64,000 nucleotides of DNA from IMG/VR virus record IMGVR_UViG_3300020477_000001, positions 1 to 64,000 of that record; one strand, written 5' to 3'. The notes under the pieces are model-generated. The model was given only the letters and a program-made list of their open reading frames with translations. It did not search any database and had not been told where the DNA came from. The translations under genes were made by a program, and so were the position numbers. Origin of the DNA: a virus. Positions 50,047 to 58,395 of the stretch are shown here, one piece after another; within the stretch, counting starts at the first letter, position 1, and each line of letters begins with the position of its first letter.

Positions 50047-50250
50047 GAAATTAATGAGAGGGAGGATTTCTTGTTTGCCTCCAACGGCTTCGGGGTCACA
50101 GCCAAGATAGTTCAAGTCTGTCCCTACTTCGCGCCAACCTTACAGACCCCCAAGAGATTGGTGGTCTCCTAGTCCGTAACATTGCACCTTAGCTGCTATG
50201 ACAACAGCTTATTCGGTCACTCTCTTAGGGTCTCCGTCGAGTCCCTAAAT
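50045..50250. ncRNA. Candidate structured RNA in the convergent intergenic gap
   Basis: This 216-base gap between convergent genes is about 50% G+C against about 38% around it. AAGAAAT (50045-50051) pairs with ATTTCTT (50066-50072). GGAGG (50061-50065) inside that loop pairs with CCTCC (50078-50082), giving an H-type pseudoknot. Further perfect stems are GTCTGT/ACAGAC (50116-50121 with 50142-50147), AGCTG/CAGCT (50191-50195 with 50205-50209) and the hairpin at 50225-50248. AGACC/GGTCT (near 50144-50148 with 50163-50167) would compete with the GTCTGT stem. No coding frame is convincing. I do not recognise a known RNA family, and the strand is not settled. Confidence 0.45.
50225..50248. terminator. 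Symmetric hairpin, possible bidirectional terminator
   Basis: TTAGGG-T-CTC pairs with GAG-T-CCCTAA around the tetraloop CGTC: nine base pairs with one T-T mismatch. It lies in the convergent gap, 15 bases from the last minus-strand stop. The flanking T-runs are short, so termination efficiency may be modest. It may instead be the last helix of the candidate RNA. Confidence 0.45.
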
Positions 50251-50262
50251 TATTTAAAAGAA

Positions 50263-50667
50263 CTACTTATCTTCTTTCACGATGTACACCTTCTGTCCAT
50301 CGATAAAGACATCCCTTGCATAATGCACGGGTTCCTTTGTTTTAACGTCTACAAAGGATTCATACTTATAAGGATTATAAGTTACCTGTCTAAGCGTCTT
50401 AGGCTTCCTAGCTTTACGCTCCTCTAAAGATTTAACCTTACCTAGATCGTGAACATAACCGCGCACGGTTGCGTGGACGTTCTTCCGTCTGGTTTCTAAA
50501 ACTCTCTGCCTTCCCGCTTCGCTAACATTAAAGTCTATGCGTCCATAATGGCCCTTCTTACCAACTATCCTTATGGCGTGGGTATGCTTTACAACAAGGC
50601 CCGTTTTGCGATCTCTCACGCTCAAGCACTTCTTATGTAAGTTGTAATATACCTCTACCGATTTCAT
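50263..50667 (-). CDS. Small basic conserved-type protein, 134 aa
   Basis: A 134-residue Lys/Arg-rich protein, mixed alpha/beta (VEVYYNLHKKCLSVRDRKTGLVV, RRKNVHATVRGYVHDLG). Its net positive charge suggests nucleic-acid contact. It is the last gene of the minus-strand operon and overlaps the upstream gene as ATGA. I recognise it only as the kind of hypothetical protein common in phages. Confidence 0.5.
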   Translation of the reverse strand: MKSVEVYYNLHKKCLSVRDRKTGLVVKHTHAIRIVGKKGHYGRIDFNVSEAGRQRVLETRRKNVHATVRGYVHDLGKVKSLEERKARKPKTLRQVTYNPYKYESFVDVKTKEPVHYARDVFIDGQKVYIVKEDK

Positions 50668-51392
50668 TTTTTGTTTTTAATTCTTTGGATTAGCGTGAAG
50701 GTTAAGTCTTTTGGTATGTCTTCAACTGAAGTGTAACCTTCAGCTTTTTCGTGCCCTTCTTTTAATAGAACCTTCTGGACTGCTTCGAACGAAACATTCT
50801 TTTCTTTCATTACGCTCTTGAGTAGCGTAGATGGAGCGATTGTCTCCATTGGCGAGCTCTCAGTGCTTTGGTTGTTTGTCACATCTAGGTTGCCTAGTTC
50901 CTCTTGCCCAACAATGTTGATTTTTAAAAAGTTACGAACGCAACGAACGAAAGCTCTGTTTTCTGCGATAGGCCCAAGGAAGAACCGAGCAAAGCTTTGC
51001 GTGTTGTGTGGCGACGCGTCACCAATCGCTGAAAATGTCACCTCTTTACCCTCTGTCTCATAGTTTGGTGTCCAAGTGATGCTGCAAGTAGCGACCACAT
51101 ACTCTGGGCTTGGAGATGTAACGTCATATTTAACTGATGTGTAGCCTCTGATTTGCGCTAGCTCTTTAATACCCCCAAGTAAAATAATCAACTGGTGATC
51201 TTCTAATTTGGAAACATCAGTCTCTTGCGTCTTCTGTCTATTGGGTACGAGAAACTCTTCCTTTACCATTTTGCGCCAATCAACAAACCCATCATCAGTG
51301 AAAACATAATCTACTTTGGGCTGAGTAATCAGTCCATGATCGTCTCTTTCGATGGATTTGACTTTTTTAGCTGCTTGTTTTCTCGCTGGCAT
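50664..51392 (-). CDS. Putative Rad52-like ssDNA annealing protein
   Basis: A 242-residue protein. After a basic N-terminus, residues about 65-175 alternate strands and helices: LIILLGGIKELAQIRGYTSV, YVVATCSITWTPN, FSAIGDAS and PIAENRAFVRCVRNFLKI. The last element, an Ala-Glu-x-Arg-Ala helix followed by a conserved Glu-Glu-Leu, resembles Rad52/Sak-type annealing proteins (AETRAxxRA). The C-terminal 70 residues look like a small helical domain (LLKSVMKEKNVSFEAVQKVLLKEG). It lies in a replication operon, where a recombination function is expected. The start fits a promoter whose -10 ends 7 bases upstream. The family call is tentative. Confidence 0.4.
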   Translation of the reverse strand: MPARKQAAKKVKSIERDDHGLITQPKVDYVFTDDGFVDWRKMVKEEFLVPNRQKTQETDVSKLEDHQLIILLGGIKELAQIRGYTSVKYDVTSPSPEYVVATCSITWTPNYETEGKEVTFSAIGDASPHNTQSFARFFLGPIAENRAFVRCVRNFLKINIVGQEELGNLDVTNNQSTESSPMETIAPSTLLKSVMKEKNVSFEAVQKVLLKEGHEKAEGYTSVEDIPKDLTFTLIQRIKNKK

Positions 51393-51398
51393 GGTTAG

Positions 51399-51427
51399 AT
51401 AGTATTTCCTTTTTTAAGTTTAGTCAA
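51399..51427 (-). promoter_or_regulatory. TTGAC-family promoter, nearly leaderless
   Basis: Read on the minus strand: TTGACT, 17 bases, TACTAT, with the -10 ending 7 bases before the ATG at 51392. The spacer begins AAACTTAAAAAA. The bases between -10 and start (TCTAACC) match those at the promoter at 55139-55167. No Shine-Dalgarno is present, so the message would be leaderless or nearly so. Confidence 0.65.
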
Positions 51428-52650
51428 ACAATTTTTTTGAGAATTTTAAAATATTTTAAGTCTTTCCAGAAAAGCTTGGACATTTCGCTGTCTTCATGCA
51501 GGTCTACTGCCTCAAAAACAAGACTATCATCTAGCGTACTTGTTCCGTCCTGCGTGGCTAATGCGTACTCTGAGGGGTATACCTTCCCATTGGAAAGTAT
51601 TTTTTTACATGATTGGTAGTAAGTTATTCCATTTAATTCCTCTTCGGGGTTTGATTTCTTAAAGTCTTCAATAGATTGGAACTCTTCTTTTTTAATTAAA
51701 TTTAAATCCATGTATTCTAATTTTATTTTACTTAGTTTGTCTTCGGGTAGATCAGACATTAGCTGGAATTTGAATCCGAGTCTTCTTAGCATTCTTACGA
51801 AATCACTGTTGTTGTTCTCTTCTATTATGTAAATTATATTTACTTTATCTTTGTAGGGTGATAGTTGCTGCGCGTCGAATGGGGTTTTGGTTACTATACT
51901 GATTTGCTTGCTATTTATTCTGGATATAGCGTCCATGAAGATTTGAGGGTTGGGTTTACCCATGTCTAGTCTCATCTTGGTTTGAACTTCGTTATCAATT
52001 AAGCTCAAGTCATACTTAAAGATTGGTGAATCAGATAAGAAGTGTACGTTTTGCGAAGGGTAAAGCTCTCCGATGAATATAGTATCAAATTTTCTTTTTG
52101 ATTTAATTTCAAGTGAAGTAAAAATAGCATCAACTATTTTCTCTGGGCTTATGGAATTTATTGTCTGTGGGTTTTCGCCATCAAAATAAGATGGCTTGCC
52201 TTCTATTTGCGGGCTTATTATTTTACAGTTTTCTTTTGCCCAATAAGGTTTAGATACTGATTCATGCACCGTGGAAATTAAGCATATCTGTTTTTTGTCG
52301 TAAGAAGAAGCTATGTCTGAGTTTATATTGTCAACTCCTACGTGAAGTAGACTATTCCTAATTAAGTATGCAACTTGGTTTTCCGTAGGATTGCTCGCTG
52401 GGTGACAGCCTCGGTAAGGGGATTCGCAATTTAATTGAATAACAGATATGTTTCTCGACTCAAGAACGGGCACTATTTCAGCCATTATCTCTTTCCAGTA
52501 CTTGTATTTTCTTGAGTTAGGTACGCGAGAAACGTCTAGCGTTATGTAGCTTTGATCTTTCCCTAGTGATAGTGGGAAAAAGTCTTCGTATATGAAGGGG
52601 TCTGATATTTTGACTCCTGCATTAAGCGCGTATGATTCTAGGTAGTGCAT
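51424..52650 (-). CDS. C-terminal half of a GT9-like glycosyltransferase plus extra domain
   Basis: A 408-residue protein. Its first part (LESYALNAGV near the start, then CLISTVHESVSKPYWAKENCKIISP, and SPEKIVDAIFTSL) follows the order of the second half of heptosyltransferase-type GT9 enzymes. The missing first half appears to be the last 105 residues of the upstream gene, which it overlaps by 13 bases in the -1 frame. Residues about 190-408 add a separate region (KRKFDTIFIGELYPSQNVHF, QISIVTKTPFD) of unclear role. It may be a split gene or a frameshift product. A glycan-modifying role is inferred. Confidence 0.5.
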   Translation of the reverse strand: MHYLESYALNAGVKISDPFIYEDFFPLSLGKDQSYITLDVSRVPNSRKYKYWKEIMAEIVPVLESRNISVIQLNCESPYRGCHPASNPTENQVAYLIRNSLLHVGVDNINSDIASSYDKKQICLISTVHESVSKPYWAKENCKIISPQIEGKPSYFDGENPQTINSISPEKIVDAIFTSLEIKSKRKFDTIFIGELYPSQNVHFLSDSPIFKYDLSLIDNEVQTKMRLDMGKPNPQIFMDAISRINSKQISIVTKTPFDAQQLSPYKDKVNIIYIIEENNNSDFVRMLRRLGFKFQLMSDLPEDKLSKIKLEYMDLNLIKKEEFQSIEDFKKSNPEEELNGITYYQSCKKILSNGKVYPSEYALATQDGTSTLDDSLVFEAVDLHEDSEMSKLFWKDLKYFKILKKIV

Positions 52651-54551
52651 TTTATGTCGAAGGCAATTTTGTCTCTTCCGTTTCTTGAGAAATTTGAAAT
52701 CTTTTGAGTGTTTACATGGGGTAAAAATACTATATCGAAGAATCCTTTGTGTTCTCCTCTGCCTTCAAGTAGGAGTACGTCTTCCATTTGTGGGGAGTAG
52801 GGTATTGTCCTGTGTACGTTCTCGTTTCCTTTGAGGATATGAGCGTGCTTCATATTTGTTGCTACGTATAGGTTGTGTTCTGGGTATGTATTTTTAATTG
52901 ATTTAAAAAGTCCAGTAGAAAGATACAAGTCTCTTTCTGTTTCTGGGATTACGTATAAGATTCTGTTTTCCCTTCCTTCGTCATCGAGTAATTCTTCTAG
53001 GTCTTTTTTGTTTTTCTCTGAATTTTCTTTTCTCGCTACGTTCCTAAAGTATTCTTCGATACTTTGCTTGCTAGCGCCTTTTTTGATTTCTTGCATCCAG
53101 TAAAGGTAACCTTCGTCTTCTTGATTTACGTCTCGATTGAGTATCTCTTTGTATAGGGACTTTATCCATTCTCCGTTATCTGAGATTTCCGGTATTTCTG
53201 CGTCTGGGTTTTTGGCTTTTTCTTCTAGCTTAAAATTAAAATCAGAAAATGGAGCCTTATCTATAAACTCTTCTATAATTTTACCTACAGATTTGGGTGA
53301 AAAGTTTTTAAGTGTCCAGTCTCTCGCCTTCTTACCCATGTCGGCTCTAGCTTTAGGTTTAATGGATATTACTTTTCGGAGTTGCTTGGCAATTGAGTTG
53401 GGGTTTGTTGAGGCTTTTTTGAATTCTGTGCCGTGTTCTCTGTACTCAAACCACTCAAGGGGTAATGAGTTGGCTTCCGGTTTACACATCTCCTCTCCAC
53501 AACTATAATTAGTTACAAGGGTGATAAGTTCTGTAAGCTTTGCTTCTTGTATTGGTATTTCTTGACCACCAGAAGTAAAGGGGTGGCAATATACGTCCAT
53601 CAAGTTATACACTTGGTTTAATTGGCGTTCGCCAATGCCGTGACCTACGCTTGTTGTTACTATTGATTTAGGGTCTCCACAAGCTCTGCATGGTCCCTCC
53701 TCTCCCTTGTAGTCTTGGACCGTAAAGCTGCCACAAGACTTGCATAGGTACGTAGTTAGGATGTCTTGAGGCTCAATTCCGTATTCTTTGGATAGCTTTG
53801 GTATTGACCACCCTTCGGTGAAGGAAGTATGTAGTAACAGCTTGGCAGGTACTTGGGGATTTTTATTTTTAAAAATTTTAAAACCTTCAAGTAGATTAGG
53901 TACTGACTTTCTGAGTTGATTCCTAAACACAAAGCCAATAATAAAGTCATTGGGGTTGATGCCAAAGGAGTGTCTTAGGTGCAGTCTTTCGTTTTCGTCG
54001 AGCTTAAAGAAGTATTCATCATCAACTGCGCCATGAACGGTTTTAGCGTTGCTGTAGCCCATTTTATTGAGTTCTTTAGTGGCGAAATCGCTCCAAATCC
54101 AATAGTTGTCTACTTTTTCAGCAGCTTGAACCGCTGTCGGCAGTATAGGTAGCGAATCCAAGGTAGTCCAAATTGCAGATGTAATTTTGTTAAACCACTT
54201 TTTATTTATTGCAAAATCTACTCCCCAAATATCTTGAACCGCTATATAAACGTCTGGCTTTTCCTGTTCTATGATTTTATCTATAGAGTGAGCGCCATAT
54301 GACGCTGACCTTGCTAAATGGGGGTCTCTTTGGATATGTTCTAACTCAGAAGGATTGTTTGGAAGCGTACCTATGCTTTTCCAAGGGGTTCTCTGAAGGT
54401 CTTCTACGCCGTCTACCATTCCGCAGCAAAAGTGAGTTATCTCGTATTTGCCAGTTTTGTATAAATAAGTCAAAAGGGCTCTGGCATTTCTGCCAAAGCC
54501 TGTCTTTGCCAGAGCAAAATCGCTCTGAAAGAGAAGTTTCTTTTTTTTCAT
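52638..54551 (-). CDS. Glycosyltransferase: GT4 domain, zinc ribbon, DUF4214-like segment, start of GT9 domain
   Basis: The start is taken at ATG 54551, overlapping the upstream stop as TAATG; GTG 54557 is an alternative. Residues about 1-430 form a GT-B GT4 enzyme: KKKLLFQSDFALAKTGFGRNAR loop, and SGGQEIPIQEAKLTE with an E-x7-E-like donor site near 330-350. A CKSCG...CRACG zinc ribbon (residues about 270-291) is inserted in it. Residues about 461-510 (EILNRDVNQEDEGYLYWMQEI) match DUF4214. Residues about 530-637 (RILYVIPETERDLYLSTGLF, YVATNMKHAHIL) match the start of a GT9 domain that appears to continue in the downstream gene. A glycan-building enzyme; acceptor unknown. Confidence 0.65.
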   Translation of the reverse strand: MKKKKLLFQSDFALAKTGFGRNARALLTYLYKTGKYEITHFCCGMVDGVEDLQRTPWKSIGTLPNNPSELEHIQRDPHLARSASYGAHSIDKIIEQEKPDVYIAVQDIWGVDFAINKKWFNKITSAIWTTLDSLPILPTAVQAAEKVDNYWIWSDFATKELNKMGYSNAKTVHGAVDDEYFFKLDENERLHLRHSFGINPNDFIIGFVFRNQLRKSVPNLLEGFKIFKNKNPQVPAKLLLHTSFTEGWSIPKLSKEYGIEPQDILTTYLCKSCGSFTVQDYKGEEGPCRACGDPKSIVTTSVGHGIGERQLNQVYNLMDVYCHPFTSGGQEIPIQEAKLTELITLVTNYSCGEEMCKPEANSLPLEWFEYREHGTEFKKASTNPNSIAKQLRKVISIKPKARADMGKKARDWTLKNFSPKSVGKIIEEFIDKAPFSDFNFKLEEKAKNPDAEIPEISDNGEWIKSLYKEILNRDVNQEDEGYLYWMQEIKKGASKQSIEEYFRNVARKENSEKNKKDLEELLDDEGRENRILYVIPETERDLYLSTGLFKSIKNTYPEHNLYVATNMKHAHILKGNENVHRTIPYSPQMEDVLLLEGRGEHKGFFDIVFLPHVNTQKISNFSRNGRDKIAFDIKCTT

Positions 54552-55132
54552 TACCACTCTAAGTCTTCGTCATCGTCTGGAACGGTTACTTTTTGCGGTT
54601 CATTGTTGGTTTCTTTTTTGAACTGCTTGTTTTGTGGCTTATAGTCCATCTCCTTGAAGTCAAAAGTTTTTCTAAGAGATTCTTGTAGGTAAAGTTCTAG
54701 GAGTTTCGACTCTGACCAGTCAAGCCCAATGACTACTGTATTTTTATTAGTTGAATCATCCTTGGGTTGCCAAGTGATTCTGTAGGAAAAACCAAGTTGG
54801 TCTCCTACTTTAACCCACTCGTCGCCTTCTTTTCTCTTTTTCCAGTAGCCCTCGAAGCTGATTTGGACAACCTGCTTAGATGATTGATGGTACGCTGAGA
54901 AAGAACTGTTTCTCTGAATGGCGTTAATGATCCCTGCCGCCTCATTGGCGGAAAATTTCACCATGACCTTGCCGTTGGGGTTATCTTTATTCTGTGAGAA
55001 CGAGCCTTTTTTTGCTTTATCGTCCCAAGAGTGCTGTTTGATTTGGGACGACATAATAGACCCCTTGGCGTCTACCCAAAAAGAGCAAGCGGAGCCTTTG
55101 CTGCTTGGATTTGGCTTATAGAATTGTAACAT
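54551..55132 (-). CDS. Putative ssDNA-binding protein with acidic C-terminal tip
   Basis: A 193-residue protein in a replication operon, just downstream of the polymerase gene. The body is mixed beta/alpha with aromatic and basic strands (CSFWVDAKGSIMSSQIKQHSW, VMVKFSANEAAGIINAIQRN, VVQISFEGYWKKRK, VVIGLDWSESKLLELYL). After a polar linker it ends DDDEDLEW, an acidic tail with an aromatic end like that of phage and bacterial SSBs. It resembles Whirly/PC4-like binders in layout, but the fold is not certain. It has its own TTGAC promoter and no Shine-Dalgarno. Confidence 0.5.
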   Translation of the reverse strand: MLQFYKPNPSSKGSACSFWVDAKGSIMSSQIKQHSWDDKAKKGSFSQNKDNPNGKVMVKFSANEAAGIINAIQRNSSFSAYHQSSKQVVQISFEGYWKKRKEGDEWVKVGDQLGFSYRITWQPKDDSTNKNTVVIGLDWSESKLLELYLQESLRKTFDFKEMDYKPQNKQFKKETNNEPQKVTVPDDDEDLEW

Positions 55133-55138
55133 GGTTAG

Positions 55139-55167
55139 AGATTAGGTTGTTTTTTAATTTTAGTCAA
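55139..55167 (-). promoter_or_regulatory. TTGAC-family promoter, nearly leaderless
   Basis: Minus strand: TTGACT, 17 bases, TAATCT, ending 7 bases before ATG 55132. It shares TTGACTAAA, the TTAAAAAA block and TCTAACCATG with the promoter before 51392. No ribosome site lies between. Confidence 0.6.
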
Positions 55168-57775
55168 GATTTTTTTTGTCATTTTTAAGTTCACTGAGCT
55201 TGGTGTAAACCTTGTTATCTTGTACGGAGATTAAGTCGGCAAAAACTACATCATCTTTAGTGATTCCTTTTACTATAACTATCTCTCCTTCCTTGGGGTG
55301 TCCTCCGTTGAGTTCTTTGCTTTGGTCCATTTTATCGTTGAAAATCATTACTTTGATAGCATTAGTTTCGTCTGAGATCATGGTTCTGTAGTACCTGCTC
55401 TTCTTCGCACTCCTAGAAACTCCAGTGTAAGGTTTTTCGGCTACTCTGCCGATGAAGCATACTCTCTGATTTTCGGGTAGCTCTACCACAGTTGATAGCG
55501 GCGTTAGTCTGAGACTACCGTTGACGTATTGGTCTCGTTTTTGGGAAAATATGTCTATTAGTCTGGTGTTGTATGTATAGCCAAGTAGGTTGTTTTCATA
55601 GAACCAATTAGCAAAGGATTCTGATTTTTTATTTTTTAAATAAATTTGTTTATATCCTTCGCACTTTTTCTGTATAGTGTTTACTCTTGATTCCTTGATG
55701 AAATTTTTACCTTTTTCATCAACTTCTTGAGAGAGGTGCTTAACGATGGCTACTAGGTCATAGTCGAATTTTTCTCCTATAGGTAGGCAGAGGCGTTTTT
55801 CTCTAGGCGTTAATATACTCCAGAGTTGGGCTTCGTAAACTACTTTTGTCCTTGATTGTGAAAAACCTTCTAGCACTCCCGCTTGTATTAGTGGGCAGAT
55901 TATACTTAAACCAAGGCCAGCTTCTTCTGCTGCTTCAAGAATTTCTAGTTTGTTTGAGTATTCGCTTTTAAAATTATTTAATTTTTCAATGGATTTATCT
56001 GAGATACCTTTAATTGAGAGCAGCCCGAATCTGATATCCTTGCCTTGAATTGAGAAATCCATCTCGGATTTGATCATGTGTGGGGGTAGTAGCTTAACCC
56101 CAAAGTGGTGTAGCTCTTTTTGGATTTTTGAGATTTCTGATATCGGGTCTGGCTCGTGCCTAGTCATTTGAAGCAAGCTCAATGCGAACTCTTTTGGGTA
56201 TTTGTATTTCAAGTAGACAGTTGCCGCTGCAAGGGCAGCGTATGCAATGGAGTGAGATTTATTGAAGGAGTAGTTTGCTGAGTCCTCAAGAACCTTCCAT
56301 AGCACATCGCCAATTTCTGGGTCTAGCTTATTACTTTTGATTTTTTCGGATATTTTCTTTTTCCAAGTTTTAACTTCGGATACTTTCTTTTTACCGACGA
56401 TTCGCCTCAATATCTCGGCTTCATCAAGTGTAAAGCCGATCTTATGCGCCATTTTCATCATCTGCTCTTGGTATAGGCATACGCCACCAGTAGAAGATAA
56501 GATGTCGTCGAAGAATGGGTGGACGCTTTGCGAGTCTCCTGTTTCAGCGTATTTAGCATATTGATCAACGTAAGATAGTGCACCGGGTCTTGCTAGCGCG
56601 AGAACTGCGCTGAGTTCATCTAGGTTTTTCGGCTTCACCTTTCTGCAAACCTTAAAGTTCGTATCTGCCTCAATTTGAAACAGTCCGTGTGGCTGTTTTA
56701 GGTCTTGTAGTTGCTGGTAAATAAAGTCATCATTGAAGTCAATGTCATCAACTGTTATACCTATGGTTTTGCAAGCTCTATCAACCACAGAAACGCTCCT
56801 CAGCCCCAATATGTCAAGTTTTACACTTAGGTCTGAAACCCAGTTCATATCGTAAGAGCTAACCGTACTTTCTTTGTCTGAGGCCAACTCAGTTGGGCAC
56901 GACTTATTCATCAAGTCGTATGATATCGATACTGCTGATGGGTGTACGCCTTTGTTTTTAACTAGGTTTCTTAATTTTAAGGCTACATTAAATGAGGTTT
57001 TGTTTTCGTCGCACCACTCTTTAAATTCTTCTGATTCGTCGTAACTTTCTTGGAGGTCTTTCACTGAGCCGAAGACTTTTGGAATCATTGCAGAGACATT
57101 ATTCATCTCGTTTTCCTTTTTGCCTCCTACAATTTTTCCGCATTCTTTGATCAGCAGTTTAGTGGTGAGGGTGTTTAGGGTGAGGATTTTACTGGTTCTG
57201 CCTTTAAACTTATCTTCAAGATACTGAAGTACTTTTTGTCGATTATAGTAGCAGATATCTAGGTCCACGTCGCACATTAAGGAACCGTCAAGATATGTGA
57301 TTCCCTTGATTTCTTTTTTCTTTGCTCTGATTTTAGATACAAATCTCTCGAAGTATAGTTCATGTTTTACTGAATCAATTTTTGTAACACCTATCAAGAA
57401 CAGTACGATGCTGCCAGCCGCAGAGCCGCGCCCTAGCCCAGTGGGAATGTCGTTTTTCTTGCAGTAATTAATTACGTCCCATACCAATAGTATATAATCG
57501 GTAAAACCCAATTCTTCTAAAGTTTCTAATTCATATTTTATTCTATCTACATACTTTTGGTATTCTTCGCTGCCTTTTTTAAGCTTTAGTTTTTTAAAAC
57601 CATCCAGACACAGTGCTCTTAAGAAATCAAAGTTGCTAATGTCTTCGCTGACTTTGATTTTATGTTTTTCGGTTTTTTCTATAGTGAACCTTGGTAGCCT
57701 TACTCCGTGTAAGCCCAAGTCGTAGTTTCCGAAAGATGAGCAAAATTGCTCTGCTGTTAGATTTGTACTTGCCAT
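55160..57775 (-). CDS. C-family DNA polymerase (DnaE-type) core without PHP domain
   Basis: An 871-residue Pol III alpha core that would carry out template-directed DNA synthesis. Visible elements: palm glycine loop PTGLGRGSAAGS (residues 111-122), catalytic D171 and D173 in CDVDLDIC, GVHPSAVSIS, the third catalytic Asp in KLDILGLRSV, HGLFQIEAD, ALARPGAL, YQEQMMKMAHKIGF, LRRIVGKKK, the fingers SFNKSHSIAYAAL, a helix-hairpin-helix near RFGLLSIKGIS, and a C-terminal OB domain. The usual N-terminal PHP domain is absent and appears as the separate gene at 58796-59554. The tau-binding C-terminus is also missing. It overlaps the exonuclease gene by 19 bases. Confidence 0.93.
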   Translation of the reverse strand: MASTNLTAEQFCSSFGNYDLGLHGVRLPRFTIEKTEKHKIKVSEDISNFDFLRALCLDGFKKLKLKKGSEEYQKYVDRIKYELETLEELGFTDYILLVWDVINYCKKNDIPTGLGRGSAAGSIVLFLIGVTKIDSVKHELYFERFVSKIRAKKKEIKGITYLDGSLMCDVDLDICYYNRQKVLQYLEDKFKGRTSKILTLNTLTTKLLIKECGKIVGGKKENEMNNVSAMIPKVFGSVKDLQESYDESEEFKEWCDENKTSFNVALKLRNLVKNKGVHPSAVSISYDLMNKSCPTELASDKESTVSSYDMNWVSDLSVKLDILGLRSVSVVDRACKTIGITVDDIDFNDDFIYQQLQDLKQPHGLFQIEADTNFKVCRKVKPKNLDELSAVLALARPGALSYVDQYAKYAETGDSQSVHPFFDDILSSTGGVCLYQEQMMKMAHKIGFTLDEAEILRRIVGKKKVSEVKTWKKKISEKIKSNKLDPEIGDVLWKVLEDSANYSFNKSHSIAYAALAAATVYLKYKYPKEFALSLLQMTRHEPDPISEISKIQKELHHFGVKLLPPHMIKSEMDFSIQGKDIRFGLLSIKGISDKSIEKLNNFKSEYSNKLEILEAAEEAGLGLSIICPLIQAGVLEGFSQSRTKVVYEAQLWSILTPREKRLCLPIGEKFDYDLVAIVKHLSQEVDEKGKNFIKESRVNTIQKKCEGYKQIYLKNKKSESFANWFYENNLLGYTYNTRLIDIFSQKRDQYVNGSLRLTPLSTVVELPENQRVCFIGRVAEKPYTGVSRSAKKSRYYRTMISDETNAIKVMIFNDKMDQSKELNGGHPKEGEIVIVKGITKDDVVFADLISVQDNKVYTKLSELKNDKKNLD

Positions 57776-58395
57776 TTCAATTTATTCCAAACTTTTAGAT
57801 TGAGTTTAAGGTCAACGATAGCATTATGTAGGTTATCGTAATCGTGATCTATGTTGAATTCCTTACCTAACCAAGTGAGGTTGCTTTTAATTTTCTTAAA
57901 TCTAGTGTGATAGATTTTATATTGGTAAGCGGTGAAATCCATTTCTCCGTCGTAAGGCACTTCGCCTTTGATACCTCTGGCTATACAGTTCGTGTCTATC
58001 ATTTTGGAGACAAGGTGCTTATAGTCCTTGCCCATGTATTTGTAAAAGTCTCTAATTAGGTAAAGGTCAAACCCAAGAATGTTGTGACCAACTACGTAGT
58101 CTGCGTTATCTAGCCAATCCATGACCGTGGGTAAAATGCCTTCTGGAGCAACGCCTTTTTTTTCCATGTCTTTTGGGTTGTACTTAGTAATTCTTGCTGC
58201 ATCTTCGCTGATTTCTAGATCAGTTTCCCATTTAACATAAAAATCTTTTTCATCTACAGATTTGTCTCCTTTAACCTTGAGCATCGAAATCTGCCAAGGC
58301 AGATTGTGACACGAGTGTAGGCAAAGATTAAATGTTTCGCAGTCAATGAAGACTAGCTCTTTGCTCTTGTTAAATCTTAGCAGGTGTTCGTCCAT
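57757..58395 (-). CDS. DEDDh 3'-5' exonuclease (DnaQ-like)
   Basis: A 212-residue proofreading-type exonuclease. Exo I: VFIDCETFNL with D18 and E20. Exo II: VVGHNILGFDLYLI with D110. Exo III: LHNAIVDLKLN with H190 and D195, so it is of the DEDDh class. It lies directly upstream of the polymerase core and overlaps it by 19 bases, which suggests stoichiometric production and proofreading for that polymerase. It starts within TAATG shared with the cupin stop. Confidence 0.88.
   Translation of the reverse strand: MDEHLLRFNKSKELVFIDCETFNLCLHSCHNLPWQISMLKVKGDKSVDEKDFYVKWETDLEISEDAARITKYNPKDMEKKGVAPEGILPTVMDWLDNADYVVGHNILGFDLYLIRDFYKYMGKDYKHLVSKMIDTNCIARGIKGEVPYDGEMDFTAYQYKIYHTRFKKIKSNLTWLGKEFNIDHDYDNLHNAIVDLKLNLKVWNKLKWQVQI

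Noticed and set aside
50182-50427. 81-residue plus-strand frame through the convergent gap
   Set aside because: It overlaps the better-supported minus-strand gene and crosses the hairpin region.
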